From: Neocallimastix lanati (nom. inval.)
Lineage: Eukaryota; Neocallimastigomycota; Neocallimastigomycetes; Neocallimastigales; Neocallimastigaceae
Length of the DNA stretch: 52,534 bases
Direction of reading: 5' to 3'
Assembly (NCBI GenBank): GCA_016946835.1
Contig: JACVTC010000301.1
Coordinates: 1-52,534 of the forward strand
The notes beneath the pieces are model-generated. The model was not told the DNA's origin. It saw nothing but the letters and a program-made list of their open reading frames with translations, and ran no database searches. The translations under genes were made by a program, and so were the position numbers. Shown piece after piece: positions 34,501 through 49,567 of this stretch; the stretch's first letter is position 1; each line of letters begins with the position of its first letter.

Positions 34501-36565
34501 AAAGGATATAAGAGAATATATTCATCAATATTTATTGACAATTGCAGGCGTAGCCTATAGCAATCTATTAGTTATTATTAATAATAATTTTCTAAATAAT
34601 AGTAACTGTATTTATTGGGATTCAGAAAAACGAAAAAATATGGTTAAAAAAAATTATGAAATGGTGTATGAAGGATTACCGGAAATTTTAATTCATCATA
34701 ATGAAACTATTTTACCTACACTTAGAAGAGAACTTTTAGAAAAAAGAATTCAGGAGCTTCAACCATTCATTTTAAAATTAAATAAACAAAATCTTCAATA
34801 TAAAAAGGAAAGACCAACATTTAATTCTCAATGGACTGAATTTATGGTCAATCAACAAATAAATGAAGCCGCTCATTTGTTATCTCAAAAACCAGGAGTT
34901 TATCTTCGTCATTTAGATGAATTAATTACAAAGAGTCAAAATGAGGAGGAAATTAAAGAAATTATAACTTTTTTAGAAAAGGTAGCTCAAAAAGCTTCCG
35001 TTAAGGTACTGTTAAGTGTTATGGGCTATTTCCAAAATAGAATAGGAAAAAAAATGAATATGAGAGCTTTTCTTATTAAAAGTAATGATAATAGTAAAAG
35101 TAATAATAAGAAAGAGAGAGGAAGAAATGGTCATGGTAATTCCTCTATAAAAAGTTCCATTTATTATACAGATAAAGTTAAGGAACCTCTTAGAGAAGAA
35201 CTTTGTCATCAAATAATTAAAATTATTGATGAAGCTCTTCTTCAAAAATTTAAAGATAAATCTCCATTCCATGGAGTTTATATTAGTCCAGAACTTCAAA
35301 AAATGTATATTCCTTTTGATCTCAGAAATGCTAGTAAAGGTTTAGAAAATTATACTAAAGGATCTCGATTAGATCTTTCCTTTAAAAATATTACTCAAGA
35401 AGAAAAGGAACAAATGGTAAAGGATGCAGAGATTGCACTTGAAAAGAAACAAGCCGAAGAAAAACAAATGTATGATAAGAAAAAGAAGCATGAAATTGAT
35501 CTCATCAATTTGAAATCAAGAATAAGTAAGAAGGAAAAAGAGATTGAAACGAAATCTAAAGCAATAAATACTCAAAATAAATCAAAAAAAGAAATAAAAC
35601 AAATCCTAAAACAATTGAATAAAGAATTAGAAAAAGACCGAAGAATAGAAACACGTTGTAGAAAAGATTTCAATACCGCCTCAGTAAAATGGGAAAATCT
35701 AGAAAAACAGGTTCAAAAGCTTGAAAAGGATTTAGAGGATAAAAGAAATTGTCCAATCGGTGTCAGTTATAAAAGTATTAGACTTTTCACCCTTGGATTT
35801 TCTAAATTAATTCTTGAAATATATGATGAAGATTATAATATGATGGCCCTCATTACTAAGAACTCCGATTCCGATTATGGAACCAGTTATCAAAAACAAT
35901 ATCATCTATTTTTTGGTGAGGAATGGTCCACCGTATATGCCGATATAGATATTGATACCATTTTAGAACAGAAAGGAAGATATATTATGGTAAATATAGG
36001 TTCCGATTGTTGTTCATCTCAATTTGGATGGATGGAAAGAGAATTTGTTCATTCCGATGAACCTTTTGAACCATCAACGGTTCGTCAAACCATTCAATTA
36101 AACTATCAAGGAGAAGCCAGTCCTATCGTTCTTGATTGTAAAACTCGTGAATTTATCTGGTTGGACTATTCATTCCCTCAGAAATATTATGAAAAGTTTG
36201 TTATAGCTTATCATCGATATAAAAAAATGATGCGTCATCTCAACGCTAATAATTATCAACCTGATGATGTTTATTCTGAAGAAAAAATAATGACTACAAC
36301 GGATAATTATAATAAATTATTAGCTCTTAATTCGAAGATTAAAAAGAGTATCTTTTATTACTTTATGGAACCCATACGACTTTCAATAGCTGATTTAATT
36401 CAAATTCATATTCAAGCCAGAGGAGGAAAGTATTTAGAAAAAGAAGAAGATTTAAGAGACGAAGATACTGCCTTTTACCCTTATATGCCTTATATTAAGA
36501 AAGAAAAGGTACATTATATTAATTGTAATCAATTAGAAGTTCTACTATCCGATTATATGAATTGA
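31569..36565 (+). pseudogene. Unit 4 copy of the large gene, single frameshift
   Basis: A single base is lost in a run of A near 32732-32739 (eight A instead of nine). The first frame therefore ends at 32789 after 406 codons, inside the first N-terminal module, and an ATG at 32786 overlaps that stop and opens the remaining 1259 codons to 36565. Apart from this base the encoded sequence matches the intact copies. One indel in a homopolymer is as likely to be a consensus error as a mutation, so the copy may be functional. If the frameshift is real, the downstream frame would give a protein with the second N-terminal module and the C-terminal module only, but eukaryotic translation of it would need reinitiation. 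Confidence 0.85.
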
Positions 36566-37195
36566 TAAAAAAAAAAAATTATAATGAAACAAAGCAATAT
36601 ATTTATATATATACGTCATATATATAATATAAGTATTGATTAAATAAGAATTTAATAAAAATTTATAATAGTTATAATAATATATTAAAAAAATCTTTTT
36701 TTTTTAAATTTTAAATATATTTTATTTAGTTTCCTTATATATATATTACAGATATATATTTATAGTTATATTATTATTTTTTTTTTTTTTTTATAATATA
36801 TTGATATAAAAATCGGAATATTCAAATTTTAATAATTTTTTTTTTATATAATAATAAAATTAAATAATAAATATTAATAATAAATCAAATTTTATATATT
36901 ATTAATTTTGTGTATTACTTTTAAAAAGAATTCTTTACTTAAAAATCAATATGTAATTAAATTTTTAATATGTATATTAATATTAATATATATATATAAT
37001 ATACAATATATTTAAATAAAAGTATAATATATATAAATTTTAAAATATAAATATAATATTTTTATTTTAAAAAACTATATATATATATATTAAGAAAAAT
37101 TAAGAAAAAAAATATATATAAATTTAAATATGATAGTAATAGAAAATAAAAAAAAAATAAAAAAAAAAAAATAAAGTTTATTTATAATATAAAAT

Positions 37196-37383
37196 CCACA
37201 AAGATTAGAACTCTTTTTCCAGGTCCATGGAAAAGGAATAGCCTATATCAGGTTTACTAATTACAATTTTCTGCGATTATGATGATAATCGATGGTTATC
37301 CTTTCTAAAGTAGATTCTAGTACGAAAAGTGTAAATTAGAATACTGGAAGACTGTTGAAAGTGAACCTGATCTTTTGGAGTGT
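37196..37383 (+). ncRNA. Candidate structured RNA island, unit 4
   Basis: Free of changes although indels are appearing elsewhere in this spacer; the island has few long homopolymers, so this is weak evidence of constraint. Confidence 0.33.
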
Positions 37384-37849
37384 TGCATTTCGTAACGTGG
37401 CTTGTAAATTTAAATTTGATTCATAATTTAACAGCCTATATCTTTTTCTTTTTTAAATTATTGTAAATTAATATATAAATAAAAATAGAAATAAATATAA
37501 ATTGGTTAATTTTTTTTTTTTTTTTTAAATGAAATTTAGATATTATTATTAAATATTTATTAATTTTAGCAAAAATATTAAAATATATCTTAAATACTAA
37601 AATATATCTTTAAAATTAAATATTATTTTGTATTTTATTATATATTTTGTTAGTATTTTAACAGAAAATACTAAAATATAATAAATATTACCATATATTA
37701 TTTTAAAAAAAGATATTAAAATATTTTTTTATTATTTTATTATTTATTAAAAATTAAATATTATTATTTATTTATTATAATTTAAGCCACTCTTACATCA
37801 ACGGTTTTTTAAAGTACACATTTCATATAGAGCCACGTTACGAAATGCA
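37384..37849. repeat. MITE-like inverted repeat, unit 4
   Basis: Arms 37384-37402 and 37831-37849 are perfect. Confidence 0.5.
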
Positions 37850-38108
37850 CCACTTCTGCTTTAAACTTGATATGTAGTAACATTGGAATATGTTCAATTA
37901 ATAATGATAGTGGTGCATTTCGCCAATTTTTGAAAACATGTGGCGCATTAAAATGTGGCATTTCGCCAAATTGAAAATTATTAAATAAATAAATCAATAA
38001 ATAAAATATTATTAAATATTATTAATATTGAATAGAAACAAGTTTAAAAAAAATTATTTTGAATAAATATTTATTTATTTATTCATTTATTTATATCAAT
38101 ACTCCATT

Positions 38109-38153
38109 TGGCGAAATGCAACCTGGCGAAATGCAATTTGGAGAAATGCAACT
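38109..38153 (+). repeat. Three tandem GAAATGCAA 15-mers, unit 4
   Basis: Three copies, unchanged. Confidence 0.75.
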
Positions 38154-38863
38154 CTCCCATTAATAATATCATGTAGTATCTACATATTATCGTTGTAATT
38201 AATCTATTGTTTTTTTACTTTAGAATTATTTTGTATATGTATTTTTCTATTTAAACTCACATGTAGCTATTGTAAAATGGAAATATAGGAGATTGATTCT
38301 CTCCAAAGTTTGTATTTAAGACATTATTTAGCGGATGGGAATCTTTTTATATTTTTTCACTACTAACATTTTTTTCTTTACATGTACATTCTAGTTATTA
38401 TATGATTATTCAATAGAAAAGTTTTACGTTTTAAAGAGCTTTATTAATTGAAAAGAAAACAATTATTGAAAAGATAAAAAAAAAAAAAAAAAAAAAAAAA
38501 AGATTATTCATTATAATAGAATATACAAGTGGCTTATTTTACTTAAATATCTTTGCACAAAGATTTTTGAATCGATAATTTTCTAACCCTTGTGAAAAAT
38601 TATAAATATTATTACAGCAATGCAAGATAAAATCAATACTTTATAAAATCAAACATTTACAAAATCATCAAGAACAACGATATAATTCAAGTTTTCATAT
38701 ATTCAACACTACCATTTTTTTAATATTATTTATAGGGAGTTTATTTTCTCTTTTATTTTTTTTACTTTTATTTTATTATATATATATTAAAAACAAAATA
38801 ATTATCTATTTTTATTTTTATTATTATTTTTTATTTTTTACTTCTTTTATTTTATTTTTTTAG

Positions 38864-38958
38864 GCTTACCTTCTCATTCGGATCAACTGAATCGATTTTC
38901 TGAACATTATCGTGAACTAGTTTTTGATGTTACTCACCATAGTCTGGATAATGAATAA
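38864..38958 (+). CDS. Possible 3'-terminal exon, unit 4
   Basis: Acceptor AG at 38862-38863, TAA at 38956-38958. The A run after the stop is one base longer than in units 1 to 3. Confidence 0.3.
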
Positions 38959-39058
38959 AAAAAAATTACTTTATATTTAAACTTTTATTATTTGTTTTAT
39001 TTTATTCAATTTTAACTAATATCACATTTTATAAAAGCTTTAAATTATATTTAAAGAT

Positions 39059-39411
39059 AAATAAAATAAAATAAAATAAATAGTTGAAATATAAATATAA
39101 AGTACAGATTAAATAAAATAAAATATAATAAAATAAAATAAATAGTAAAATATGAATATAAAGTACAGATTAAATAAAATAAAATAAAATAAATAGTAAA
39201 ATATGAATATAAAGTACAGATTAAATAAAATAAAATAAAATAAATAGTAAAATATGAATATAAAGTACAGATTAAATAAAATAAAATAGAATAAAATTAA
39301 TAGTAAAATATGAATATAAAATACAGATTGAATAAAATAAAATAAAATAAAATAAATAGTAAAATATGAATATAAAGTACAGATTGAATAAAATAAAATA
39401 AGATAAAAGAG
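39059..39411 (+). repeat. TAAAA minisatellite, unit 4
   Basis: Same variant order as the other units; one A is missing just before it. Confidence 0.85.
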
Positions 39412-40339
39412 AATTCTTTTATTTGATACTTTTATTTGATACTTTTATTTGATACTTTTATTTTATTATATAATTATATATATATATAGTATGATTTCAA
39501 CAAAAATTATATAAATATTAATTATAATTAATATCAGAAAGATTATTTTTTTTTTTTATTTTTAAATATTATTTAATTCACTGAAAAAATAAGGCAAAAA
39601 AAAAAAAAAATTTTTTTGGTTTGGAAAATGCTTTTTTTAACAAATAATATAGCAATTAAATCAGATAATTACAAAATATTAAAAAATACAATATAAATTA
39701 TATTAAATTTATGTTATTCCATTAGAATATCAACTATATTATTAGAAATATAAAAATTTATTAGTTTTATGTGATATTCGTTATGTATTGAATTTCTTTT
39801 ACTATATATAATTTATAAAAAGTTAAAAAGTTATTTATTCAATTATTATACAAAAAAATTTATATATTATAATTTAGGTTTTAATTATTATAAAATGTGA
39901 TAATTATATATTAAATAAATGATAACTACAACATTATATTAAAACTTTCTAAATATAAAATATAATTACAAAGATTTAATATACAAGGTAATTTTTCTAT
40001 GTATATTGAAATTATCATTTTCTGTAATAATTTATATGTAAAGTATTTTATTAAAGATTAAATAAATGATTTTTTCACAATCAATTTAAGCAAGTAAAAA
40101 AATAAATATTTATTTATATAAATGATATAAAAATTTTCTTAGTTAACCACTTTAAAAAAATATTATTTTAGTATTATATATTTACATTTTAACCTATAAA
40201 TTAACCTAAATAGTTTAAATATTTTTATATATGTTTTTTATGTATTAATATATTAAAGAATAATAAAATTAATTTAAATATATATATATTTATTTTAAAA
40301 AAAAATTGATTTAAAAATTATTGTTTGATGTATAAATTT

Positions 40340-40457
40340 GTAATAATAATTATTAATAATAAATAATAATAATAATAATAAAAATAATAATAATAATTTA
40401 TAATAAGAATAATTGGAATAAGAATAATAATTTATAATAATAATAATAATAATAATG

Positions 40458-40497
<40 letters not shown>

Positions 40498-40539
40498 TAA
40501 TAATAATAATGATAATAATTTATAATTGATAATAATGAT
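40340..40539. repeat. TAA tract, unit 4
   Basis: Same interruptions as the other units. Confidence 0.85.
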
Positions 40540-40995
40540 ATATGTTGTTTATTTAATATAATAATACATATGTGTTATGGTTAACAAGGAAAAAAAAATA
40601 GATTTACACTAAACGTATTTCAATATTTTTTTTATTATTTTATAATTACAATATTATTTCTACCAAAGAAAAACAATAACAAGAATAAGAATTAATATTA
40701 ATTATTATATATAGTAAAGTATTAATAATATATAATTATAAATAGATATAATAAATAAGAATATATATAATAATTATATATATTATATGAATAATATAAA
40801 CTATTTTATTATATAAACTTTAATATTTTAAAATATAAAGTGTAAATTAATATTTAAGAAATATATATAAAAAATGTAATATAATAAATACAATATATAA
40901 ATAATATAAAATACAAATTATAATATAAAATATATAATAATATAAATTATTATAATAAGATATAAATTAAATATCTGAATATATAAATATTCAAA

Positions 40996-41027
40996 TATAC
41001 AAATATGTTGCTACACATATTTGTATA
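40996..41027. repeat. Junction hairpin, unit 4/5
   Basis: Stem and loop unchanged; the junction follows at 41049. Confidence 0.4.
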
Positions 41028-41725
41028 ATATCATTTGTTACTTTTATGAAAGTTACACAAAATACTCAGACTAACATTAATTTATATAACATAAAATAAA
41101 CACAATAACTAACTTAACCATAAAAAATAAATATAAATATACTTTAATTATATAATATATAAAATAATATTAATAAATATATAAAATAATTATTAAGTTG
41201 TTTTCTATATAAATAAATTATAAAGTTAATAATTTGATAAAAAAAAAATAAAATTTATATTATTTATAGTTTTAAAAAAAATATGTAGCAAAAAAAATAG
41301 AAAAAAATAGTAGGCATAATCCATTTAACCACTTATTTTTATATTAAATATAAATATTTGAAATAAAGTAATAATTTTTTTTAACATATTTAAAAAAGAG
41401 TAAAACTATTTAAATAATTTTAAAAGGTATATAATTTTTTTTTATTATTTTTAAAATATTTCTAATAATAAATAAAAAATTATATATGAAAGAATAAATA
41501 ATATATAGATAAATAACTTGTTACATTTTATATAAGGAATTAAGACAATTATTAAAATTTTATATAAAATATATGTATTCATAATATTAATTTTTAAAAA
41601 TCTAATTTTAATAAAATTATAAAAGAAGTTTTAAATAAAATATAATAATAAAGAAAAATATTCCTTATTTTAATGATAATTAAATTAAATTAAATTAAAT
41701 TAAATTAAATTTAAAAAAAAAAAAA

Positions 41726-44700
41726 ATGGTGAATTATCGATATTTAAATAATTATAGAGATAATAATATTAACAATATATTTTTAAGAAGAAGTAATAAA
41801 TTTAGTGTAAAAAAGGAAGAAGATTTAAATGACTATTTCAAAAATAATATTATTACCACAATAGGTAATAAACCAAAGTATTCTTTTTTAAAAAATATCC
41901 TTGAAATTAAAAGTTGTAATCTTTTAAATTGTAAATTAGTATTAAATGGAAATGAAGTTGAATTTGAAAATGGAAAACTTATTACTACAACAGAAATAGT
42001 GAATAATGATGTTGATATTAAGATTTTAAAAGAATTAATTGAAGCAGAAACTAAGGAAATTAGAGAGATGATAGTTTTACCTCTAACTCTCAATGCCAAT
42101 TTATCTACTCTAGGCTACATCATGGATGTTGAACTTTTAAAAATTGTATCATTTTATGATAAAAATAATATTGAAAGATTAAGTAAATATTTAATTTCGA
42201 AGTTTAAAGAATTCAATGATTCAGACGATGACTATAATCCTATTTATCCAAGTTTTCCTGGTGAAACTATAGATCCCAGTTCAATTTACCTATATTATTC
42301 TCAATGGCTTCATTACTTAGATCATTCCCCAGATTATGATAAAAAATCTCTCATTCCAAAAAGTTATCAATGGGGTATGAAAAAATTGGATCAAGAAGAA
42401 GAAAGTAATTCCAATTTTTTAAGTGAAATTTCAGTAGGAGATTCCAATGAAAAAAACTAAAAATTATTTCTTATGGTGACGAAGAAGAATTTTGTCAATC
42501 TATGATGGTACTTATGCAATCTTCAGAAAATTTTGTCGAAGAAGATGTACAAGATATTAATACATTTATGATTAAAGTAATAGATCACGAAAAATATATA
42601 CCTAAACCAATCCTTAATTTAGAAAATTTAGCCCATGTCACCAACTCCTATCTTAATTATTTTCGTGGTAAAAATTTACCATTTAATACCATTTATTCCT
42701 GGTTTAGTCATTTCAACATATCCTATGATGAAGTATTAATTATTGCTTTAGCATTTTCAAATCATTTTAATGTTGCTTCGAATCTTAAAAAATATAGAAA
42801 ATTTGAATATTTAAGTGATACACATCAAAAAATTTTAATGAAATTTTTAAACGATTGCTCCGGAACTCATCGTTACAATGAATTTTTAAAAAAAAAGAAA
42901 GTATGGTCAAGACTTTGTGGAACTATTTATACGGATAATTTTATGAAGGAATATCCAGAGTTGGTGAAAGATTTATTAAGAATTTCTAAGGAAGATGTTT
43001 TTAATTTTATTTCTATTAATCGATATCATAAATACATTGATTTTGATGAGGATAAAGAAGAAGGAAGTGGAAACAACAGCAGTAGAGGAAATTTAGATGA
43101 TCTCTATAAAAAGGAAATTGAAAAAGCTTTAAAAAGCAATAGTGAATTTCTTTCTTCAGTTACTTTTAAATCTTGTAATCTTTTAAGTAGTATTATTACA
43201 GTGAATGGGACTGATTATGAATTTGAAAATGGAAAATTATTATTAGATGAAGAGGAGGAAGAAGAGGATGAAGAGCAGACGAACGAGAAGGAAAATGAAA
43301 ATAATTCTAAAAGCAAGGAAGAATTATTTATGAAACCTTTAAAAAGTTTGATGAATAAGGCCACCAAACTTATTCGACAAAAATTAAATATAGTTCTTTC
43401 TTTAAATGAAAATATTTCTAAATTAGGTTTTTGTATGGATATTCCACTCTTAAAGAAAATAGCGGTATATGACGAGTATGAAATTGAAGAAATCTATCAA
43501 TTAATATCTTCAGAATTAGAAAATATAACATGTTCTCGAATCAATTATATGCCACCTTATTATAATTTCCCTCGTAATCATCTTTCCATAGAATTAACCT
43601 ATAAAAGTTATTGTAAGTGGCTCCTTTCCTTGGAATTATTAAACTATGATCCAAATATGATTCCAACGAATTATAGAACTCGATTTGAACAGTATCACGA
43701 TGCTGAAGTTATAGAAAATGAAGTAAGGAATATCAAATTAAAAACTCTTTCTATCGGTCATAAAGATGAATTTTATCAAGTGATGATCCACCTCATGAGT
43801 GCCTCGGAAGCCATTTCCAAAGAAGATATTATGGATTTGCATTCCTTTATTAAGTATGAAGAGAATCGTTTAAAATATATTCCAGAAATGATTCCAAATA
43901 AAGAAAATCTTGCCAATATTATTTATCGATTGGTACTCTATTGTATGACTGAGTCACCACCTTTAGAGACCATTTTACCTTATTATACTAATGTTAATGA
44001 TGTCTTAAGATTAGCTTTGGTCATGTCTGGAAATCAAGCCTCCGATTTAGGAAGATCAGTAAAATTTAAATCATTTAAAAATTCAGAAAGAAGAATATTA
44101 ATGACACTCTTGAATAATTGCCGTAACCGTTATGAGGACTTTATGAAATATAAAAATATGTGGGAAAGATTTTGTGAACGAGTACATCCTTCCAAATTCA
44201 AGAATCTTTATCCTGACTTAATAAATGATCTACTGGGAAGTTATCGTATATTAGGTACTCCAGAACATAAAAAAATTAGAATGGAATATCGATTTTATCT
44301 TTCTCTCTATGAATTGGATGATCGATTTAAGGAATATAAAGAAAAGGTTCGTAAGTATGTTAAAGAATTAAAAAAAAAAAGAGAAGAAGAAAAGAAAAAG
44401 GAACAAGAAAAGAATGAAATACAACTAGCACAACAAATAATACTATGAACACTACTTCTAATACCAATGATAATAATAATACTAATGATAATAACAATAA
44501 TAATGAAAGTCTCATTAGAATTCGTGAAAGATTGAATGTAATAAGAAATGATAAGATTTTAATAATATAAATAAAGTATTAGGTGTGAGCGATCTTTTTA
44601 ATATTTCAGAACATCAAACATTCTTAAAAAAATTTAATAGTATTGAAACTATGCCAAAGGATATAAGAGAATATATTCATCAATATTTATTGACAATTGC

Positions 44701-46717
44701 AGGCGTAGCCTATAGCAATCTATTAGTTATTATTAATAATAATTTTCTAAATAATAGTAACTGTATTTATTGGGATTCAGAAAAAACGAAAAAATATGGT
44801 TAAAAAAAATTATGAAATGGTGTATGAAGGATTACCGGAAATTTTAATTCATCATAATGAAACTATTTTACCTACACTTAGAAGAGAACTTTTAGAAAAA
44901 AGAATTCAGGAGCTTCAACCATTCATTTTAAAATTAAATAAACAAAATCTTCAATATAAAAAGGAAAGACCAACATTTAATTCTCAATGGACTGAATTTA
45001 TGGTCAATCAACAAATAAATGAAGCCGCTCATTTGTTATCTCAAAAACCAGGAGTTTATCTTCGTCATTTAGATGAATTAATTACAAAGAGTCAAAATGA
45101 GGAGGAAATTAAAGAAATTATAACTTTTTTAGAAAAGGTAGCTCAAAAAGCTTCCGTTAAGGTACTGTTAAGTGTTATGGGCTATTTCCAAAATAGAATA
45201 GGAAAAAAAATGAATATGAGAGCTTTTCTTATTAAAAGTAATGATAATAGTAAAAGTAATAATAAGAAAGAGAGAGGAAGAAATGGTCATGGTAATTCCT
45301 CTATAAAAAGTTCCATTTATTATACAGATAAAGTTAAGGAACCTCTTAGAGAAGAACTTTGTCATCAAATAATTAAAATTATTGATGAAGCTCTTCTTCA
45401 AAAATTTAAAGATAAATCTCCATTCCATGGAGTTTATATTAGTCCAGAACTTCAAAAAATGTATATTCCTTTTGATCTCAGAAATGCTAGTAAAGGTTTA
45501 GAAAATTATACTAAAGGATCTCGATTAGATCTTTCCTTTAAAAATATTACTCAAGAAGAAAAGGAACAAATGGTAAAGGATGCAGAGATTGCACTTGAAA
45601 GAAACAAGCCGAAGAAAAACAAATGTATGATAAGAAAAAGAAGCATGAAATTGATCTCATCAATTTGAAATCAAGAATAAGTAAGAAGGAAAAAGAGATT
45701 GAAACGAAATCTAAAGCAATAAATACTCAAAATAAATCAAAAAAAGAAATAAAACAAATCCTAAAACAATTGAATAAAGAATTAGAAAAAGACCGAAGAA
45801 TAGAAACACGTTGTAGAAAAGATTTCAATACCGCCTCAGTAAAATGGGAAAATCTAGAAAAACAGGTTCAAAAGCTTGAAAAGGATTTAGAGGATAAAAG
45901 AAATTGTCCAATCGGTGTCAGTTATAAAAGTATTAGACTTTTCACCCTTGGATTTTCTAAATTAATTCTTGAAAATATATGATGAAGATTATAATATGAT
46001 GGCCCTCATTACTAAGAACTCCGATTCCGATTATGGAACCAGTTATCAAAACAATATCATCTATTTTTTGGTGAGGAATGGTCCACCGTATATGCCGATA
46101 TAGATATTGATACCATTTTAGAACAGAAAGGAAGATATATTATGGTAAATATAGGTTCCGATTGTTGTTCATCTCAATTTGGATGGATGGAAAGAGAATT
46201 TGTTCATTCCGATGAACCTTTTGAACCATCAACGGTTCGTCAAACCATTCAATTAAACTATCAAGGAGAAGCCAGTCCTATCGTTCTTGATTGTAAAACT
46301 CGTGAATTTATCTGGTTGGACTATTCATTCCCTCAGAAATATTATGAAAAGTTTGTTATAGCTTATCATCGATATAAAAAAATGATGCGTCATCTCAACG
46401 CTAATAATTATCAACCTGATGATGTTTATTCTGAAGAAAAATAATGACTACAACGGATAATTATAATAAATTATTAGCTCTTAATTCGAAGATTAAAAAG
46501 AGTATCTTGTATTACTTATGGAACCCATACGACTTTCAATAGCTGATTTAATTCAAATTCATATTCAAGCCAGAGGAGGAAAGTATTTAGAAAAAGAAGA
46601 AGATTTAAGAGACGAAGATACTGCCTTTTACCCTTATATGCCTTATATTAAGAAAGAAAGGTACATTATATTAATTGTAATCAATTAGAAGTTCTACTAT
46701 CCGATTATATGAATTGA
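41726..46717 (+). pseudogene. Unit 5 copy of the large gene, about ten frameshifts
   Basis: Relative to the intact copies, single bases are lost near 42453, 44418, 44558, 45600, 46049, 46440, 46516 and 46659, and gained near 44783 and 45973; one substitution (T to G) lies near 46509. The first frame stops at 42460 after 244 codons. Later open pieces are 42502-44448, 44585-44803, 44796-45668, 45623-45982 and 46142-46444, and the original stop TGA is at 46715-46717. Almost every change lengthens or shortens a homopolymer by one, which is the error pattern of uncorrected long reads, so inactivation in the cell is not established. Confidence 0.8.
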
Positions 46718-47348
46718 TAAAAAAAAAAAATTATAATGAAACAAAGCAATATATTTATATATTATACGTCATATATATAATATAAGTATTGATTAAATAA
46801 GAATTTAATAAAAATTTATAATAGTTATAATAATATATTAAAAAAATCTTTTTTTTTAAATTTTAAATATATTTTATTTAGTTTCCTTATATATATATTA
46901 CAGATATATATTTATAGTTATATTATTATTTTTGTTTTTTTTTTATAATATATTGATATAAAAATCGGAATATTCAAATTTTAATAATTTTTTTTTTTAT
47001 ATAATAATAAAATTAAATAATAAATATTAATAATAAATCAAATTTTATTATATTATTAATTTTGTGTATTACTTTTAAAAAGAATTCTTTACTTAAAAAT
47101 CCATATGTAATTAAATTTTTAATATGTATATTAATATTAATATATATATATAATATACAATATATTTAAATAAAAGTATAATATATATAAATTTTAAAAT
47201 ATAAATATAATATTTTTATTTAAAAAACTATATATATATATATTAAGAAAAATTAAGAAAAAAAATATATATAAATTTAAATATGATAGTAATAGAAAAT
47301 AAAAAAAAAATAAAAAAAAAAAAATAAAGTTTATTTATAATATAAAAT

Positions 47349-47536
47349 CCACAAAGATTAGAACTCTTTTTCCAGGTCCATGGAAAAGGAATAGCCTATA
47401 TCAGGTTTACTAATTACAATTTTCTGCGATTATGATGATAATCGATGGTTATCCTTTCTAAAGTAGATTCTAGTACGAAAAGTGTAAATTAGAATACTGG
47501 AAGACTGTTGAAAGTGAACCTGATCTTTTGGAGTGT
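47349..47536 (+). ncRNA. Candidate structured RNA island, unit 5
   Basis: No change from the other units, so five copies of the island are present in the window. Confidence 0.33.
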
Positions 47537-48003
47537 TGCATTTCGTAACGTGGCTTGTAAATTTAAATTTGATTCATAATTTAACAGCCTATATCTTTTT
47601 CTTTTTTAAATTATTGTAAATTAATATATAAATAAAAATAGAAATAAATATAAATTGGTTAATTTTTTTTTTTTTTTTTAAATGAAATTTAGATATTATT
47701 ATTAAATATTTATTAATTTTAGCAAAAATATTAAAATATATCTTAAATACTAAAATATATCTTTAAAATTAAATATTATTTTGTATTTTATTATATATTT
47801 TGTTAGTATTTTAACAGAAAATACTAAAATATAATAAATATTACCATATATTATTTTAAAAAAAGATATTAAAATATTTTTTTTATTATTTTATTATTTA
47901 TTAAAAATTAAATATTATTATTTATTTATTATAATTTAAGCCACTCTTACATCAACGGTTTTTTAAAGTACACATTTCATATAGAGCCACGTTACGAAAT
48001 GCA
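47537..48003. repeat. MITE-like inverted repeat, unit 5
   Basis: Arms 47537-47555 and 47985-48003 are perfect; one extra T occurs near 47876-47884. Confidence 0.5.
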
Positions 48004-48262
48004 CCACTTCTGCTTTAAACTTGATATGTAGTAACATTGGAATATGTTCAATTAATAATGATAGTGGTGCATTTCGCCAATTTTTGAAAACATGTGGCGC
48101 ATTAAAATGTGGCATTTCGCCAAATTGAAAATTATTAAATAAATAAATCAATAAATAAAATATTATTAAATATTATTAATATTGAATAGAAACAAGTTTA
48201 AAAAAAATTATTTTGAATAAATATTTATTTATTTATTCATTTATTTATATCAATACTCCATT

Positions 48263-48307
48263 TGGCGAAATGCAACCTGGCGAAATGCAATTTGGAGAAA
48301 TGCAACT
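48263..48307 (+). repeat. Three tandem GAAATGCAA 15-mers, unit 5
   Basis: Three copies, unchanged. Confidence 0.75.
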
Positions 48308-49017
48308 CTCCCATTAATAATATCATGTAGTATCTACATATTATCGTTGTAATTAATCTATTGTTTTTTTACTTTAGAATTATTTTGTATATGTATTTTT
48401 CTATTTAAACTCACATGTAGCTATTGTAAAATGGAAATATAGGAGATTGATTCTCTCCAAAGTTTGTATTTAAGACATTATTTAGCGGATGGGAATCTTT
48501 TTATATTTTTTCACTACTAACATTTTTTTCTTTACATGTACATTCTAGTTATTATATGATTATTCAATAGAAAAGTTTTACGTTTTAAAGAGCTTTATTA
48601 ATTGAAAAGAAAACAATTATTGAAAAGATAAAAAAAAAAAAAAAAAAAAAAAAAAGATTATTCATTATAATAGAATATACAAGTGGCTTATTTTACTTAA
48701 ATATCTTTGCACAAAGATTTTTGAATCGATAATTTTCTAACCCTTGTGAAAAATTATAAATATTATTACAGCAATGCAAGATAAAATCAATACTTTATAA
48801 AATCAAACATTTACAAAATCATCAAGAACAACGATATAATTCAAGTTTTCATATATTCAACACTACCATTTTTTTAATATTATTTATAGGGAGTTTATTT
48901 TCTCTTTTATTTTTTTTACTTTTATTTTATTATATATATATTAAAAACAAAATAATTATCTATTTTTATTTTTATTATTATTTTTTATTTTTTACTTCTT
49001 TTATTTTATTTTTTTAG

Positions 49018-49112
49018 GCTTACCTTCTCATTCGGATCAACTGAATCGATTTTCTGAACATTATCGTGAACTAGTTTTTGATGTTACTCACCATAGTCTG
49101 GATAATGAATAA
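49018..49112 (+). CDS. Possible 3'-terminal exon, unit 5
   Basis: Acceptor AG at 49016-49017, TAA at 49110-49112; the frame stays open despite the indels elsewhere in this unit. Confidence 0.3.
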
Positions 49113-49211
49113 AAAAAATTACTTTATATTTAAACTTTTATTATTTGTTTTATTTTATTCAATTTTAACTAATATCACATTTTATAAAAGCTTTAAATTA
49201 TATTTAAAAGA

Positions 49212-49567
49212 TAAATAAAATAAAATAAAATAAATAGTTGAAATATAAATATAAAGTACAGATTAAATAAAATAAAATATAATAAAATAAAATAAATAGT
49301 AAAATATGAATATAAAGTACAGATTAAATAAAAATAAAATAAAATAAATAGTAAAATATGAATATAAAGTACAGATTAAATAAAATAAAATAAAATAAAT
49401 AGTAAAATATGAATATAAAGTACAGATTAAATAAAATAAAATAGAATAAAATTAATAGTAAAATATGAATATAAAATACAGATTGAATAAAATAAAATAA
49501 AATAAAATAAATAGTAAAATATGAATATAAAGTACAGATTGAATAAAATAAAATAAGATAAAAGAGA
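49212..49567 (+). repeat. TAAAA minisatellite, unit 5
   Basis: Same variant order, with one extra A in the third copy near 49331. Confidence 0.85.

Larger units (their letters stand above)
36566..41725. other. Spacer of unit 4 and 5' flank of the unit 5 gene
   Basis: The same elements are in the same order. Indels start to accumulate after about 38950: one A gained after the exon-like segment, one A lost near 39054, one T lost near 39620 and one A lost near 40132. The junction with unit 5 is at 41048/41049. Confidence 0.8.

Noticed and set aside
32786-36565. Separate second gene in unit 4 overlapping the first by ATGA
   Set aside because: The overlap is created by one missing A in a homopolymer; units 2 and 3 show a single continuous gene.
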